Made by a program: the position numbers and the translations under genes. The notes under the pieces were generated by a model. The model worked only from the letters and a program-made list of their open reading frames with translations, made no database searches and was not told the origin of the DNA. A DNA stretch of 64,000 nt, from contig NZ_CP117883.1 of NCBI RefSeq assembly GCF_028736215.1, positions 2,356,001-2,420,000 on the forward strand, read 5' to 3'. Positions 1 through 7,910 of the stretch are shown here, in pieces; the first letter of the stretch is position 1; each line of letters starts with the position of its first letter. Origin of the DNA: Mucilaginibacter sp. KACC 22773. GTDB lineage: Bacteria > Bacteroidota > Bacteroidia > Sphingobacteriales > Sphingobacteriaceae.

Positions 1-2
1 AC

Positions 3-509
3 GAGGAAAATAGTACCGATTTTATTGCCAATGGCGATATTGCCCGCATCCGTAAAGTGCGCCGGACGGAAGAAATGTACGGTTTCCGTTTTGCCGATGT
101 GCAGATAGAATTTATTGACTACGCCGAAGACCCGGTACTGGATTGTAAAATATTACTGGATACCCTGTATGCCGATTCGCCGGCTTTATCACAGGAAAAC
201 CAAAAAAAGTTTTACGAGGAGGTAATGAAAGACTACGCCCACCTTACCAACAAACGGGCTATGCACAACGAATTGAAGCTAAATCCATATTATAATGCCC
301 TGCAAATCAAATTTGCCTATGCCATTACCTGCCATAAAGCCCAGGGTGGCCAGTGGGACGCCGTTTTTGTTGACCAGGGTTACGTAACCGACGAAATGAT
401 CAATATGGATTTTCTCCGCTGGTTTTACACGGCCGTTACCCGCGCAACAACCGAATTGTTTTTGGTTAATTTCGATAACCGGTTTTACAAAGTACCCGAA
501 GTTTTTTAG
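3..509 (+). CDS. RecD-like ATP-dependent DNA helicase, C-terminal part
   Basis: The frame is open from the left edge of the window, so only the last 168 codons are seen. The fragment carries the C-terminal helicase motifs of the RecD/UvrD_C_2 group: TCHKAQGGQWDAVFVDQG (a motif V-like block) and RWFYTAVTRAT (motif VI with its arginine). An NGDIARIRKVRRTEEMYGF-type stretch near the left edge is typical of this family's SH3-like insertion. It should unwind DNA with ATP, probably in repair or recombination. The stop TAG is also the first three bases of a TAGTCAT repeat that begins the following spacer. Family assignment is strong; which RecD subgroup it belongs to cannot be judged from the fragment. 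Confidence 0.9.
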   Translation, partial: EENSTDFIANGDIARIRKVRRTEEMYGFRFADVQIEFIDYAEDPVLDCKILLDTLYADSPALSQENQKKFYEEVMKDYAHLTNKRAMHNELKLNPYYNALQIKFAYAITCHKAQGGQWDAVFVDQGYVTDEMINMDFLRWFYTAVTRATTELFLVNFDNRFYKVPEVF

Positions 510-546
510 TCATTAGTCATTCGCTACGCTGTCATTAGTCATTGGT
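507..546. repeat. heptad array TAGTCAT / TCATTAG
   Basis: TAGTCAT occurs twice starting at the helicase stop codon, followed after an 11-bp gap by TCATTAG and TCATTGG. The helicase stop codon is the first triplet of unit one. The rest of the spacer to 754 shows no gene that I can recognise. Confidence 0.7.
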
Positions 547-754
547 TTTGCCCTTGATCCTTTGTCTGAAAATCTTTTGTCCAAAAGTGTTTCGTACTTT
601 GTCCAAAACGCTATCTTTACTCCATAATTACTTCAACTACATATCAACAAAGGGTAGCCTGATGCCCGGCCTGTTCATACAGGTTCCCGGAAGCGCTGAT
701 TTCTCAGTGTAGGTTTTAAACACGTTTCAATTTTTATATTTCTAATCAATCGTA

Positions 755-1588
755 ATGAAAATTACAAACTTACCGGCAATGGGCATATGCTGCATTATTT
801 TATGCGCGTTTGTTCCGGCCAAAGCAAATACACCTATGGATACCCTAAACAATAAACAAAGAGTACTATTATTTTATAAGCTGATTGTTGGCCAGCACAA
901 AGCCGAACTTATCCCCGAATTTGTGCTGGAAAACTACAGGCAGCATAACCCTACAGTTGCCCAGGGCAGGGTCGGTATTACCGGGATGATCAATTACCTT
1001 AAAACCTTGCCTCCGCCGCCTGAAGGGGCCAAATCACCCATTGTAAGGGCCATACAGGAAGGTGACATGGTAGTTACCCACCTTGATATTCAATTCATGG
1101 GCAAACGGATGGTTGTTATCGATCTGTTCGAACTCGAAAAAGGTATGCTGGCAGGGCATTGGGATGCCATACAGGAAATACCCGACCAAACCGGGCTAAC
1201 CATCACCGCATCCAACGGAACCGCCGAAATTGATACTGCCGCATCTGCAGAAAATAGTAAGCAGGTTGTAAACGCATTTTATCAGGCTATCCTCCATAAA
1301 AAGATGCCCGCTGAATTGCTTAAGGCTGATTATACAGAACATGATCCCGCCGTTATAAGCACTGGTAAAGCATTGGATGAATACCTGGTGACCGACCACA
1401 ACCGCGAAATAAAAATTCACCGCGTTATTGCCGAGGGCGATTTTGTTGTGGTTCAATCGCAATTTAAAAGAGGAGGGAAGGGGTTTGTATTTTACCAGAT
1501 TTTCAGGGTTGAGGCCGGTAAAATAGCCGAGCACTGGAGCGTGGAGCAGGCTGTACCGGAAGGTGTGCAAGCAGCGGCTATGTTTTAA
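755..1588 (+). CDS. secreted protein with two SnoaL/NTF2-like domains
   Basis: This 277-residue protein has a Sec-type signal peptide (about residues 1-24, cleaved near AKA-NT) and two repeated SnoaL-like cone-fold domains, roughly 30-145 and 165-270. The repeats are visible as paired motifs: YRQHNP and YTEHDP early in each domain, and AGHWDAIQEIP and AEHWSVEQAVP near each end. SnoaL-like proteins bind small hydrophobic ligands or act as isomerases or cyclases; no catalytic role can be assigned here. It stands alone, followed by a strong hairpin at 1627-1659. The in-frame ATG before the hydrophobic segment was taken as start. Confidence 0.85.
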   Translation: MKITNLPAMGICCIILCAFVPAKANTPMDTLNNKQRVLLFYKLIVGQHKAELIPEFVLENYRQHNPTVAQGRVGITGMINYLKTLPPPPEGAKSPIVRAIQEGDMVVTHLDIQFMGKRMVVIDLFELEKGMLAGHWDAIQEIPDQTGLTITASNGTAEIDTAASAENSKQVVNAFYQAILHKKMPAELLKADYTEHDPAVISTGKALDEYLVTDHNREIKIHRVIAEGDFVVVQSQFKRGGKGFVFYQIFRVEAGKIAEHWSVEQAVPEGVQAAAMF

Positions 1589-1626
1589 AACACACCTGGG
1601 GCGTATTTAAATCATTTCGGTATCCC

Positions 1627-1659
1627 AGACTTACGAAGTTTAAAAAACTTCGTAAGTCT
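1627..1659 (+). terminator. perfect 15-bp hairpin after the SnoaL gene
   Basis: Arms AGACTTACGAAGTTT (1627-1641) and AAACTTCGTAAGTCT (1645-1659) pair perfectly around AAA and are followed by TTTC. It is probably the terminator of the upstream gene. Confidence 0.65.
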
Positions 1660-1779
1660 TTCGCCGATTTGTCATTCCTTCAGAGTGTCATTTTAGCGAA
1701 AGGTGAGCTGCGTTTGAATGCGAACTATTGACTTGGTGATAAGGGGAATTCTTTTATGATAAGGTAGTTTTTAGTGTTA

Positions 1780-1864
1780 AAGTGTGTGTACCGGTACAGG
1801 GTGGTACGCCCTGAAACACCCTGGTACGGGGTGGTACACAACCGGAGGTTAATATTTTTAACCT
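1780..1864. repeat. GGTAC-rich dispersed repeat, copy 1
   Basis: Contains GTGTGTACCGGTACAGGG, CCTGAAACACCCTGG, ACGGGGTGGTACAC and GGTTAATATTTTTAACC in order. The same blocks recur on the opposite strand at 28804-28905. It is internally repetitive, with GGGTGGTAC present twice. No coding capacity is seen. Confidence 0.7.
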
Positions 1865-1898
1865 AAACGGGACTTTTGAACCGGGGAAATGACCTTAG

Positions 1899-1996
1899 GC
1901 TTTACTGGTAACTACAGAGCCGATCCTTCATGATATTGAATCTATTGCCAATTACTATGAAGATCACGATACTATAGATTGGAAAAATATTCGTTG
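1899..1996 (+). pseudogene. possible 3' remnant of an unknown gene
   Basis: After an in-frame TAG, 32 codons run to a TGA and read with an acidic, protein-like composition, including SIANYYEDHDTIDW. There is no start codon. It may be the tail of a decayed gene or chance; family not recognised. Confidence 0.2.
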
Positions 1997-2047
1997 ATTT
2001 TGGCTGCCCGGGCCAGCTTCGGTGAAATGACAAGCTCAATAAATCAG

Positions 2048-2944
2048 CTACATCAACAACACTTTCCATGCATCCATTACGCGGCCGTTATCTAACAAAT
2101 GCCTGGCTTTTAAATGCAGGCGTATGGTGCGAGGGTGGCTGTCGGTGGTAGCATCAAGCAGTTCTTTCATTTCATCGGTTTTGCTAAAGGCTGCTACCTC
2201 ATCGTCGGATGGCAGCGTTTTAACAAGCCCCAATAACCCCAAATTATTCCCGGTTAATACGCTGGAGTTTTTAACCTCTTTAGGAAAAGCATCTACGCCG
2301 ATACCTATTCCGGCATTATCTATTGGTTTGGCAATTTTAAATAAATTATCGCTGGTTACCCTGCAATACCAATCACCGCCTAAACGCGCCACCAAATCTA
2401 TTTTATGAGGGTCTATTTGGCCATTAGCATCCAAAATATTTTCATTGATATGAATTCGTTTCACCTCTGCAATAACCAAATTACCTGCTCCTCCTTTTTT
2501 TCCTAACGATATCACATCATTCACTACACATTCCAATTGAACGGCCGATTCCGCTACCCTGGGTGGCTTTACTGTCTCCGAAGCCAATTCAGTAAACCCC
2601 GCTTTCGAAAACTCATTTACTCCTTTCGGGTAATCCATACTGGTTAAATAGGTTTGTTGAACCATTTCATAGTTCACAATATTAATCACACATTCAGGTA
2701 CTTCCAAAACGTTTTCAAGCGTATGCTTAGTGGTGTTATCCCGCGCCCTGCTTGCCGGCGAAAAAACGCATATCGGAGGGTTGATACTAAACACATTAAA
2801 AAAACTAAACGGACTTAAATTAACCTCGCCGTTTTTATTAATGGTGGATGCAAAACATATCGGCCGGGGTGCAATGGCATAGTGCAAATAACCCTGCATT
2901 TCCGCCGGTGTTAATGATGACGCATCAATAGTTTTTAACCTCAT
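2048..2944 (-). CDS. flavin reductase-like FMN-binding protein
   Basis: This 298-residue protein of the flavin reductase/DIM6-NTAB group has a split-barrel FMN-binding domain in about residues 1-200. Diagnostic blocks are APRPICFASTINKNGEVN and NLSPFSFFNVFS, which place the FMN phosphate contacts, followed by PPICVFSP. The C-terminal 90 residues are an extension often seen in Bacteroidota homologues. Members reduce FMN with NAD(P)H or oxidise small molecules while binding flavin; the substrate cannot be read. It is monocistronic, facing away from the repeat-rich spacer at 2945-3383. Confidence 0.85.
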   Translation of the reverse strand: MRLKTIDASSLTPAEMQGYLHYAIAPRPICFASTINKNGEVNLSPFSFFNVFSINPPICVFSPASRARDNTTKHTLENVLEVPECVINIVNYEMVQQTYLTSMDYPKGVNEFSKAGFTELASETVKPPRVAESAVQLECVVNDVISLGKKGGAGNLVIAEVKRIHINENILDANGQIDPHKIDLVARLGGDWYCRVTSDNLFKIAKPIDNAGIGIGVDAFPKEVKNSSVLTGNNLGLLGLVKTLPSDDEVAAFSKTDEMKELLDATTDSHPRTIRLHLKARHLLDNGRVMDAWKVLLM

Positions 2945-3136
2945 TCAAATTTTTATTACACGCGGGTTCGGGATAAGAAAAGTATACAAAAGGGAGCAAA
3001 GGGTATGGTTTTCTGCCTGCAAAATGAATTGACAACAATTCATTAACAAATACCAACATCCTGTGCTGAGAGATAAAATTACAGAAATTTTTGTAAGCAT
3101 TGTTGGCTTTTGCGAAGATATAGCTTCTGAAAAAAA

Positions 3137-3164
3137 CCACTGCTGGCGCACGCGCCAGCAGTGG
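3137..3164. repeat. 28-bp palindrome CCACTGCTGGCGC
   Basis: Arms CCACTGCTGGCGC and GCGCCAGCAGTGG are perfect 13-mers around AC. A related CGCTGGCGCACGCG string recurs at about 5527-5540, which suggests a small REP-like family. Confidence 0.7.
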
Positions 3165-3176
3165 GGGAGAAAACAC

Positions 3177-3303
3177 CCGCTGTTTGAATGTCTCCGACTT
3201 CGAACCAATATGTAAAGTAGTCTGTAAACTGCTTTTGCTATGCATACGGGTAGTTGCAAACTACAGGCATAGTCGTTCGAAGTGAGAGGCATTCGAACAG
3301 CGG
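3177..3303. repeat. 127-bp imperfect inverted repeat with nested hairpins
   Basis: The 29-bp outer arms at 3177-3205 and 3275-3303 match at 25 of 29 positions, with ACTTCGAAC/GTTCGAAGT perfect. Inside, CTATGC (3238-3243) pairs with GCATAG (3267-3272), and GTAGTT pairs with AACTAC around GCA at 3250-3264. This looks like a non-autonomous mobile repeat or a REP-type structured element. Confidence 0.65.
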
Positions 3304-3383
3304 AACACTTCGGAGAGCGGGGAAGACTAACGACAGCAAGGGCATTACGCACATTTTACTGAATATAAAGACACTGAGAATAT

Positions 3384-5117
3384 TTAATTGTATTTGCTTA
3401 TCTTAAACCTGAGCAGACTGTATTTGTCGCCCTTTTGCCGTTGAAACTTAATATAGGCATTTTTATTATTCATAAATCCAAAGCCATAATCGCCGCCACC
3501 GGTTCCTTCATCGCCGTTTAGTCTCCTGGTTGTTATCCACTTCCCCTCTTTAAAATAGCCTTCATCCATAAACTCAACATCCAACAACGACTTTTTAATA
3601 TCCGGAGTGATGGGTTGAAGCTTGAAACTCATATTCTTTCCTATCACAATAAATTCGTCTGGACCGTTCGCTATTATCAGGCCTCCGGCTACTTGTTCCT
3701 TTTTGATTTTGACACCAACAGCAATGTTTGCCATCTCTGCATTCGATGCTCCCCCGAACGAAACCTTGATATGATATCCGTTCAGATCAAATTGTTGTTC
3801 ACGATCGGTTGAATCCAGGTAGATTCCCAGCATGTTACCTTTGCCACGGTTTTCAAGTATCTTATCCTTAGCGAGATTAAGCACCTCATATGTTTTGGTA
3901 ATCTCATCTTCTTCGGGCTCAAGGTCATCTATCCCAAAAGGTGAAAAACAGATGGCATCCAATTGTCCGTAAGCCCAAAACGCCTCGGTGGCCGATTGGG
4001 CCCCAGGGCGGTATTCAGGAATAAATAGAGGGTTGCCCGGCCGTTTATATTGCTCCATAGTCAACCGCGCAGATTTTAGCGGAACATAAATATCCGGGGA
4101 TATAAAGTCGATTGCAGGAGCTACAGCCCGCCAAAGATCCAGGGTATGAGGCGTGGGGCCTCCGCTCGGATATTTACCAGGATAGCTTGTCATCGCTTGT
4201 TTTATCCAGCAATTAACATACATGGGGATGGGGTACTCACTTTTCCCCGCTGCAGCAACGGCCCCGGTATATTTGGCATAATGATAAACCGAAAATAATT
4301 CTTCGGGCAAATAGGACAACACGGACAGATCTTTCTTTTCAAACTTGCTTTTACCGAAAACGGCTTCCCATGTGCCGTTTGTTTTATAACCATTAGCCCT
4401 CCATGCACTATCTAACTCAGGCTGTAATTTTTCTTTGTTGCCTGACATATATGTCATCAGGTCAGTGGGCACCCCACGCTCATATTCTTCATTGGCCACT
4501 TTGCAGTAATCACGGGGTGAACCAAACAATCCCATCTCATTTTCGATCTGCATGGCAATTACTGTCTGATATTTGCCATCAACTTCCTTAATATGGTGCA
4601 TAAGCGTTTTGAACGCCCTGGCATCGGCATTTTGTGATGCAGGATACAGGGCGGAAAGCATTTCATAGGAATTTCCGTCTTTGTCCTTAGCCCTTGGATA
4701 TTTTTCTGTATTGCCCTTTATCCAGGCTGGTGTGTACATAGAATATCCGTTTTTCCAACTGCCAAACCATAAGACCACTAAATGCAGGCCCTTGCTTCGT
4801 GCACCATGGATCATACTATCCACCAAGGTGAAATCAAATTTCTCCTGCTCAGGTTCCAACAACTCCCAATAAACCGGGGCGATCACCGTATTTAAATTTT
4901 TTTTCTTCATTTTGTCCCAGAGCGTGGCCATGTAGGAAACGCCGGATGTACTGGAATTGTGAAGTTCGCCTCCCAATACCAGGAATGGTTTACCGTTAAC
5001 AATCAATTGTTTGGTAGTTCCCTTTGTTTCCAGATGTGGTATCGCGGGATTTTGAGCAAAAGCAGAAGCTATCCAAATCGCAAACGCGACGGAGGCTAAG
5101 GTTATTTTTAAGTTCAT
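3384..5117 (-). CDS. GH35-type beta-galactosidase-like glycoside hydrolase
   Basis: This 577-residue protein has a Sec signal peptide (about 1-22, ending ASAFAQ) and a TIM-barrel of the GH35 group with the C-terminal extension usual for Bacteroidota (DUF5597-like). Visible catalytic candidates are the acid/base Glu194 in QIENEMG and the nucleophile Glu368 in LFIPEYRPG. The early motif GKPFLVLGGELHNSS is the GH35 substrate-loop block. It should release beta-linked galactose or a related sugar in the periplasm; linkage and aglycone cannot be read. It is monocistronic, with no SusC/SusD pair nearby, so it is not in a classical polysaccharide-utilisation locus. Confidence 0.88.
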   Translation of the reverse strand: MNLKITLASVAFAIWIASAFAQNPAIPHLETKGTTKQLIVNGKPFLVLGGELHNSSTSGVSYMATLWDKMKKKNLNTVIAPVYWELLEPEQEKFDFTLVDSMIHGARSKGLHLVVLWFGSWKNGYSMYTPAWIKGNTEKYPRAKDKDGNSYEMLSALYPASQNADARAFKTLMHHIKEVDGKYQTVIAMQIENEMGLFGSPRDYCKVANEEYERGVPTDLMTYMSGNKEKLQPELDSAWRANGYKTNGTWEAVFGKSKFEKKDLSVLSYLPEELFSVYHYAKYTGAVAAAGKSEYPIPMYVNCWIKQAMTSYPGKYPSGGPTPHTLDLWRAVAPAIDFISPDIYVPLKSARLTMEQYKRPGNPLFIPEYRPGAQSATEAFWAYGQLDAICFSPFGIDDLEPEEDEITKTYEVLNLAKDKILENRGKGNMLGIYLDSTDREQQFDLNGYHIKVSFGGASNAEMANIAVGVKIKKEQVAGGLIIANGPDEFIVIGKNMSFKLQPITPDIKKSLLDVEFMDEGYFKEGKWITTRRLNGDEGTGGGDYGFGFMNNKNAYIKFQRQKGDKYSLLRFKISKYN

Positions 5118-5596
5118 TACAGATTGTATTTTAGGTTTAATTGATTTTGATATTAACGAGGTCCTTCTCTAATCCCATCGCCGTTGTTCTTAAGACAGCG
5201 ATGCTCGTACTAACTTTCGCCTGACGATTGTCTTATAAAACAAAATCACTAACATTAACGGAATAAAACTATAGCATAAGTTTTATATATCCAAATCTCA
5301 TTGCGTATTTTTTACACAATGGGGTTTAATAACTTTGAATACAAAACAATTCAGCGTATTGCAGTAAAATTATGATACAAGGAGAAGCAGCCGATTTCAA
5401 TAATAACTCTGAGGATTTTCTCCGTAACAGGCAGTTATATCAAAAAAAAACAATCTATTGAGGAAGCCGCCGATGGGATCACCTTTCAAAAACCGGGTTG
5501 AAAAATTGCGTCCTGATTCAACTCCCCGCTGGCGCACGCGTGTCGCGTGTGCCCCCCTGATAGATAAACGCCTTGCTAAGTAATAAATATGCAACT

Positions 5597-5627
5597 CCCG
5601 GATGTTTAATTTCATCCGGGTGTTTTT
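5597..5627 (+). terminator. intrinsic terminator without an obvious gene
   Basis: CCCGGATG (5597-5604) pairs with CATCCGGG (5613-5620), followed by TGTTTTT. The geometry is that of a rho-independent terminator reading rightwards. Confidence 0.65.
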
Positions 5628-5738
5628 GAATACCCGCAGCTCGCGTAAAGGATAGAAACGGGTACCGGCCTGTGGCTAATGCCTTGTGCAGTATGAGTGG
5701 ATAGCCTGGCGCCGCTTCTACCGGCGGCGTACGCTATG

Positions 5739-5762
5739 ATAGATTTGAGATTTGAGATTGAA
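5739..5762. repeat. heptad array AGATTTG
   Basis: AGATTTG AGATTTG AGATTGA runs in period 7. It uses the same word family as the longer array at 12741-12895. Confidence 0.6.
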
Positions 5763-5835
5763 GATCACTGTTGCATTAAATGCATCCGGCTTTTTGCGTA
5801 TTTTCAGTGCCCTCGCAGATACAGCTTCTTTTGTT

Positions 5836-6270
5836 TTAAAGTTTTCTTAATGATACAAACAACTCCGCCTGTAATTTCCAGCTGCCATCAATTTTGCGCC
5901 ACATGGCCGAGTAATTGCCACCTTTGCTGTAGGAGTTTATGGCTATCCAGGTGCCGGTTTCCCAGGCCATGATGCCGTTATCGCCTACGGTAATGGTTAC
6001 GGGAGTACGTACGTATGCTACGGTTTTGTTGATTTTAAATAACTGTTTCCAGTCTGCTGCTATGCTATCCTTGCCGGTGGTGGTAATTCCCCTGCCTATG
6101 GTTTGCGTAAAATCGGGTAGCCAGTATTTGGATATGCCGTCGACATCGTGTTTGGCAATAGCCATATTAGAAGCGGCCCTCGAAGCTTTAATAATTTCTA
6201 TATCTGCTTTATAATCTGTTTGTTTAAAGGCAAACAGCAATAGGAATGATAATTTAATGAGGAGCGACAT
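5836..6270 (-). CDS. DUF4440/SnoaL-like secreted protein
   Basis: A 144-residue NTF2-like protein with a short hydrophobic N-terminus (MSLLIKLSFLLLFAFKQ) that may be a signal peptide. The pattern ASNMAIAKHDVDGISKYWLPDF followed by MAWETGTWI and YSAMWRKIDGSWKLQAELF is the DUF4440 layout, with the final WRKIDGSWKL strand diagnostic. Members are single-domain ligand-binding or ketosteroid-isomerase-like proteins with mostly unknown substrates. It is unrelated in sequence to the tandem SnoaL protein at 755 beyond the fold. Downstream is the repeat-rich spacer at 5118-5835. Confidence 0.8.
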   Translation of the reverse strand: MSLLIKLSFLLLFAFKQTDYKADIEIIKASRAASNMAIAKHDVDGISKYWLPDFTQTIGRGITTTGKDSIAADWKQLFKINKTVAYVRTPVTITVGDNGIMAWETGTWIAINSYSKGGNYSAMWRKIDGSWKLQAELFVSLRKL

Positions 6271-6392
6271 AATGGGATAGGCTAATAGATTTTACTGCAC
6301 AAGTTAGTTATAATCCCCGTTATAGCGCTTAGTTTTTATACTTTAATGAAGCAGTTGGCTTTTAGACAAACATTGGCTTTGAACGCTGGCTA

Positions 6393-6545
6393 CAACTCAC
6401 CCCGGCTACACTACGCTGGCCGACCCTCTCCGGCTTCGCCGCAAAGAGGGTGAAGCTCATTTTTTATTTTTTTTCCGCCCATCTATGCGACGCAGTCGGA
6501 GAGAGGAGCAGACGGGCGTAGCCTCGTCGGGGTGAGTCGACTCGC
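6393..6545. repeat. composite hairpin repeat, copy 1
   Basis: ACCCTCT...CGGC TTC GCCG...AGAGGGT forms a hairpin at 6423-6452. At 6511-6538 the block GACGGGCGTAGCCTCGTCGG is the reverse complement of a block present in the copy at 21477-21540, where it sits directly next to the hairpin. Confidence 0.6.
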
Positions 6546-6620
6546 CGACATGCGATATACGTCAATTCCCCTCCTGAACTTCGCAAAATTTGCAATTACC
6601 CATGGCAAGTTCGGTTTTCC

Positions 6621-6706
6621 TGTCATCCTGAGGTACGAAGGATCTATCAGCTGTGCATGACCGATAGAAAAGTTCGCGAATAGATGCTTCGTACCTCAGC
6701 ATGACA
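6621..6706. repeat. long inverted repeat, TGTCATCCTGAGGTACGAAG type
   Basis: Arms at 6621-6648 and 6679-6706 agree at about 25 of 28 positions. The tips and the GAGGTACGAAG core resemble the elements at 13385-13471 and 36914-36990, so this is one family. Confidence 0.65.
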
Positions 6707-6852
6707 GTCTTTTATTTTTGTATGTCATTTCTCCTTCAGAATTTCGCGAAATTTTACCACTCAGGATGACAGTCGTTTATTTTTGATTGTTTAGCATCAG
6801 TAATGCCAGTTTGTTCATCTATTTTTTAACCGTTTCTAAAAAAGCCTCAAAA

Positions 6853-6880
6853 CAAAAAAAGGCCCCAATCAGGAGCCTCT
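6853..6880 (-). terminator. isc operon terminator
   Basis: Read on the minus strand, AGGCTCC pairs with GGGGCCT (one G-U pair) around a 5-nt loop and is followed by a run of seven T. It lies just past the iscA stop codon. Confidence 0.75.
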
Positions 6881-6902
6881 TTTATATATAAAGTATAAAT
6901 TT

Positions 6903-7229
6903 TTATACAGAAAAACTTTCGCCGCAGCCGCAGGTACGGCTGGCGTTAGGGTTATGAAAATTGAAGCCCTTGCCGTTAAGGCCGTCGCTAAAATCAAGTT
7001 CGGTACCGGCGAGGTACAGGAACGATTTCATATCCAAAGCCATACGGATTCCCTGGTCTTCAAAAAACTGGTCGCCTTTTTTTTCTTCGTTATCAAAATC
7101 CAAATTGTATGATAAACCCGAGCAACCGCCACCCTGTACAGAAACACGCAGAAAATACGAAGCATCAAGCCCGCCATCCTGCATCAGGTGTTCTATTTTA
7201 CTTTTTGCTTTATCAGTTACAGTTACCAT
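6903..7229 (-). CDS. iscA: A-type iron-sulfur carrier protein IscA/ErpA
   Basis: This 108-residue HesB/IscA family protein carries the three conserved cysteines Cys36 (GGGCSGLSY), Cys100 and Cys102 (TCGCGESF), which ligate iron or a [2Fe-2S]/[4Fe-4S] cluster during transfer to apo-enzymes. It is the last gene of an iscS-iscU-iscA run on the minus strand, followed by an intrinsic terminator. The iscU-iscA gap of 154 bp is filled with direct and inverted repeats rather than a promoter I can recognise. IscA versus ErpA cannot be separated by sequence alone; the operon position favours the scaffold-linked role. Confidence 0.93.
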   Translation of the reverse strand: MVTVTDKAKSKIEHLMQDGGLDASYFLRVSVQGGGCSGLSYNLDFDNEEKKGDQFFEDQGIRMALDMKSFLYLAGTELDFSDGLNGKGFNFHNPNASRTCGCGESFSV

Positions 7230-7237
7230 TTTTATTC

Positions 7238-7383
7238 AGTATCAAGTAGTAAGTATCAAGTAGTAAGATTTGATTGTCTAATAAACAAGTTACTACTTTC
7301 AGTATCATTAAATCAGTTGTCAAGTATCAAGTAGTAAGCATCAAAAAAATCTTGATACTTACTACTTGATACTTACTACTAAA
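7238..7383. repeat. heptad array TAAGTAT-CAAGTAG with inverted arm
   Basis: Units CAAGTAG and TAAGTAT alternate at 7238-7268 and again at 7319-7340. Their reverse complement runs from 7351 to 7381. Arms around 7323-7344 and 7352-7374 would form a hairpin of about 22 bp with one mismatch, between iscU and iscA. Confidence 0.75.
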
Positions 7384-7797
7384 TTAATGGTGTACTTTTT
7401 CGCTTTCAATCGGCGCTAAGCCGTTTTTAACGCGGAAATCGTTGATTGCTGCTTTGATGGCATCCTCTGCCAGTACTGAGCAGTGAATTTTTACCGGTGG
7501 TAAAGCCAGTTCTTCAACAATATCCATGTTGTCAATTTTCATTGCATCGTCGATGCTTTTGCCTTTTAACCACTCGGTAGCTAAAGACGAAGAAGCAATT
7601 GCCGAACCGCAACCAAAGGTTTTAAATTTTGCATCGGTGATAACATTGTTATCATCCACCTCAATTTGCAGGCGCATTACGTCGCCGCATTCAGGTGCAC
7701 CAACTAAGCCGGTACCTACTTTGTGGCTGCTTTTATCCAAAGTGCCCACATTGCGGGGGTTAGTGTAGTGATCGATTACTTTATCTGAATATGCCAT
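7384..7797 (-). CDS. iscU: iron-sulfur cluster scaffold IscU
   Basis: A 137-residue IscU with Cys37 (GAPECGDVM), Asp39, Cys63 (FGCGSAIASSS) and Cys106 (KIHCSV), the full ligand set for assembling a [2Fe-2S] cluster from sulfur delivered by IscS. The LPPVKIHCSV block matches the LPPVK chaperone-recognition motif bound by HscA in canonical systems. No hscA, hscB or fdx gene is seen near it. It lies between iscS and iscA and should be co-transcribed with them, although both flanking gaps are over 110 bp and carry tandem repeats. Confidence 0.96.
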   Translation of the reverse strand: MAYSDKVIDHYTNPRNVGTLDKSSHKVGTGLVGAPECGDVMRLQIEVDDNNVITDAKFKTFGCGSAIASSSLATEWLKGKSIDDAMKIDNMDIVEELALPPVKIHCSVLAEDAIKAAINDFRVKNGLAPIESEKVHH

Positions 7798-7802
7798 TTT
7801 TT

Positions 7803-7843
7803 TAATTATTGAATTAGTGAGTTATTGAATTAGTGATTAAATT
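7803..7843. repeat. octad array TCACTAAT/TCAATAAC before iscU
   Basis: On the minus strand units TCACTAAT, TCAATAAC, TCACTAAT and TCAATAAT run directly up to the iscU start. The same words appear at 25530-25605 before xylA. Confidence 0.7.
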
Positions 7844-7871
7844 CTACTCGTATATTATTTTATCAGTTAAG

Positions 7872-7907
7872 GCATCTGCACATTTGAAATCTGCACATTT
7901 GCATATC
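7872..7907. repeat. array ATCTGCACATTTGA after iscS
   Basis: Two 14-bp units (2 x 7) ATCTGCACATTTG occur just past the iscS stop codon. A related word array in the opposite orientation occurs at 51180-51222. Confidence 0.65.
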
Positions 7908-7910
7908 TAT

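Larger units (their letters stand above)
1589..2047. other. 459-bp spacer with terminator, dispersed repeat and ORF remnant
   Basis: Holds the hairpin at 1627-1659, a copy of the GGTAC-rich dispersed repeat at 1780-1864, and a short open stretch at 1899-1996 that might be a gene remnant. No intact gene is visible on either strand. Confidence 0.6.
2945..3383. other. 439-bp spacer with palindromic, MITE-like structure
   Basis: The spacer is dominated by a 28-bp palindrome and a 127-bp long hairpin, listed separately. Open frames crossing it lack any recognisable domain and follow the inverted arms, so they are not called as genes. Confidence 0.55.
5118..5835. other. 718-bp spacer, possible small transcript on + strand
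   Basis: A good intrinsic terminator lies at 5597-5627 with no recognised gene feeding it. A 29-codon ORF at 5372-5461 precedes it, and a REP-like CGCTGGCGCACGCG string lies between. A short AGATTTG heptad array occurs at 5739-5762. An unannotated small RNA or peptide is possible, but nothing firmer can be said. Confidence 0.4.
6271..6902. other. 632-bp spacer packed with dispersed hairpin repeats
   Basis: Contains a composite CCCTCT...AGAGGG element (6393-6545), a long inverted repeat (6621-6706), a perfect palindrome AATTTCGCGAAATT at 6740-6753, and the isc operon terminator. No gene is visible. Confidence 0.6.

Noticed and set aside
2925..3352. Two minus-strand open frames in the spacer after the flavin reductase
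   Set aside because: They follow the arms of the inverted repeats and have no recognisable domain or sensible composition.
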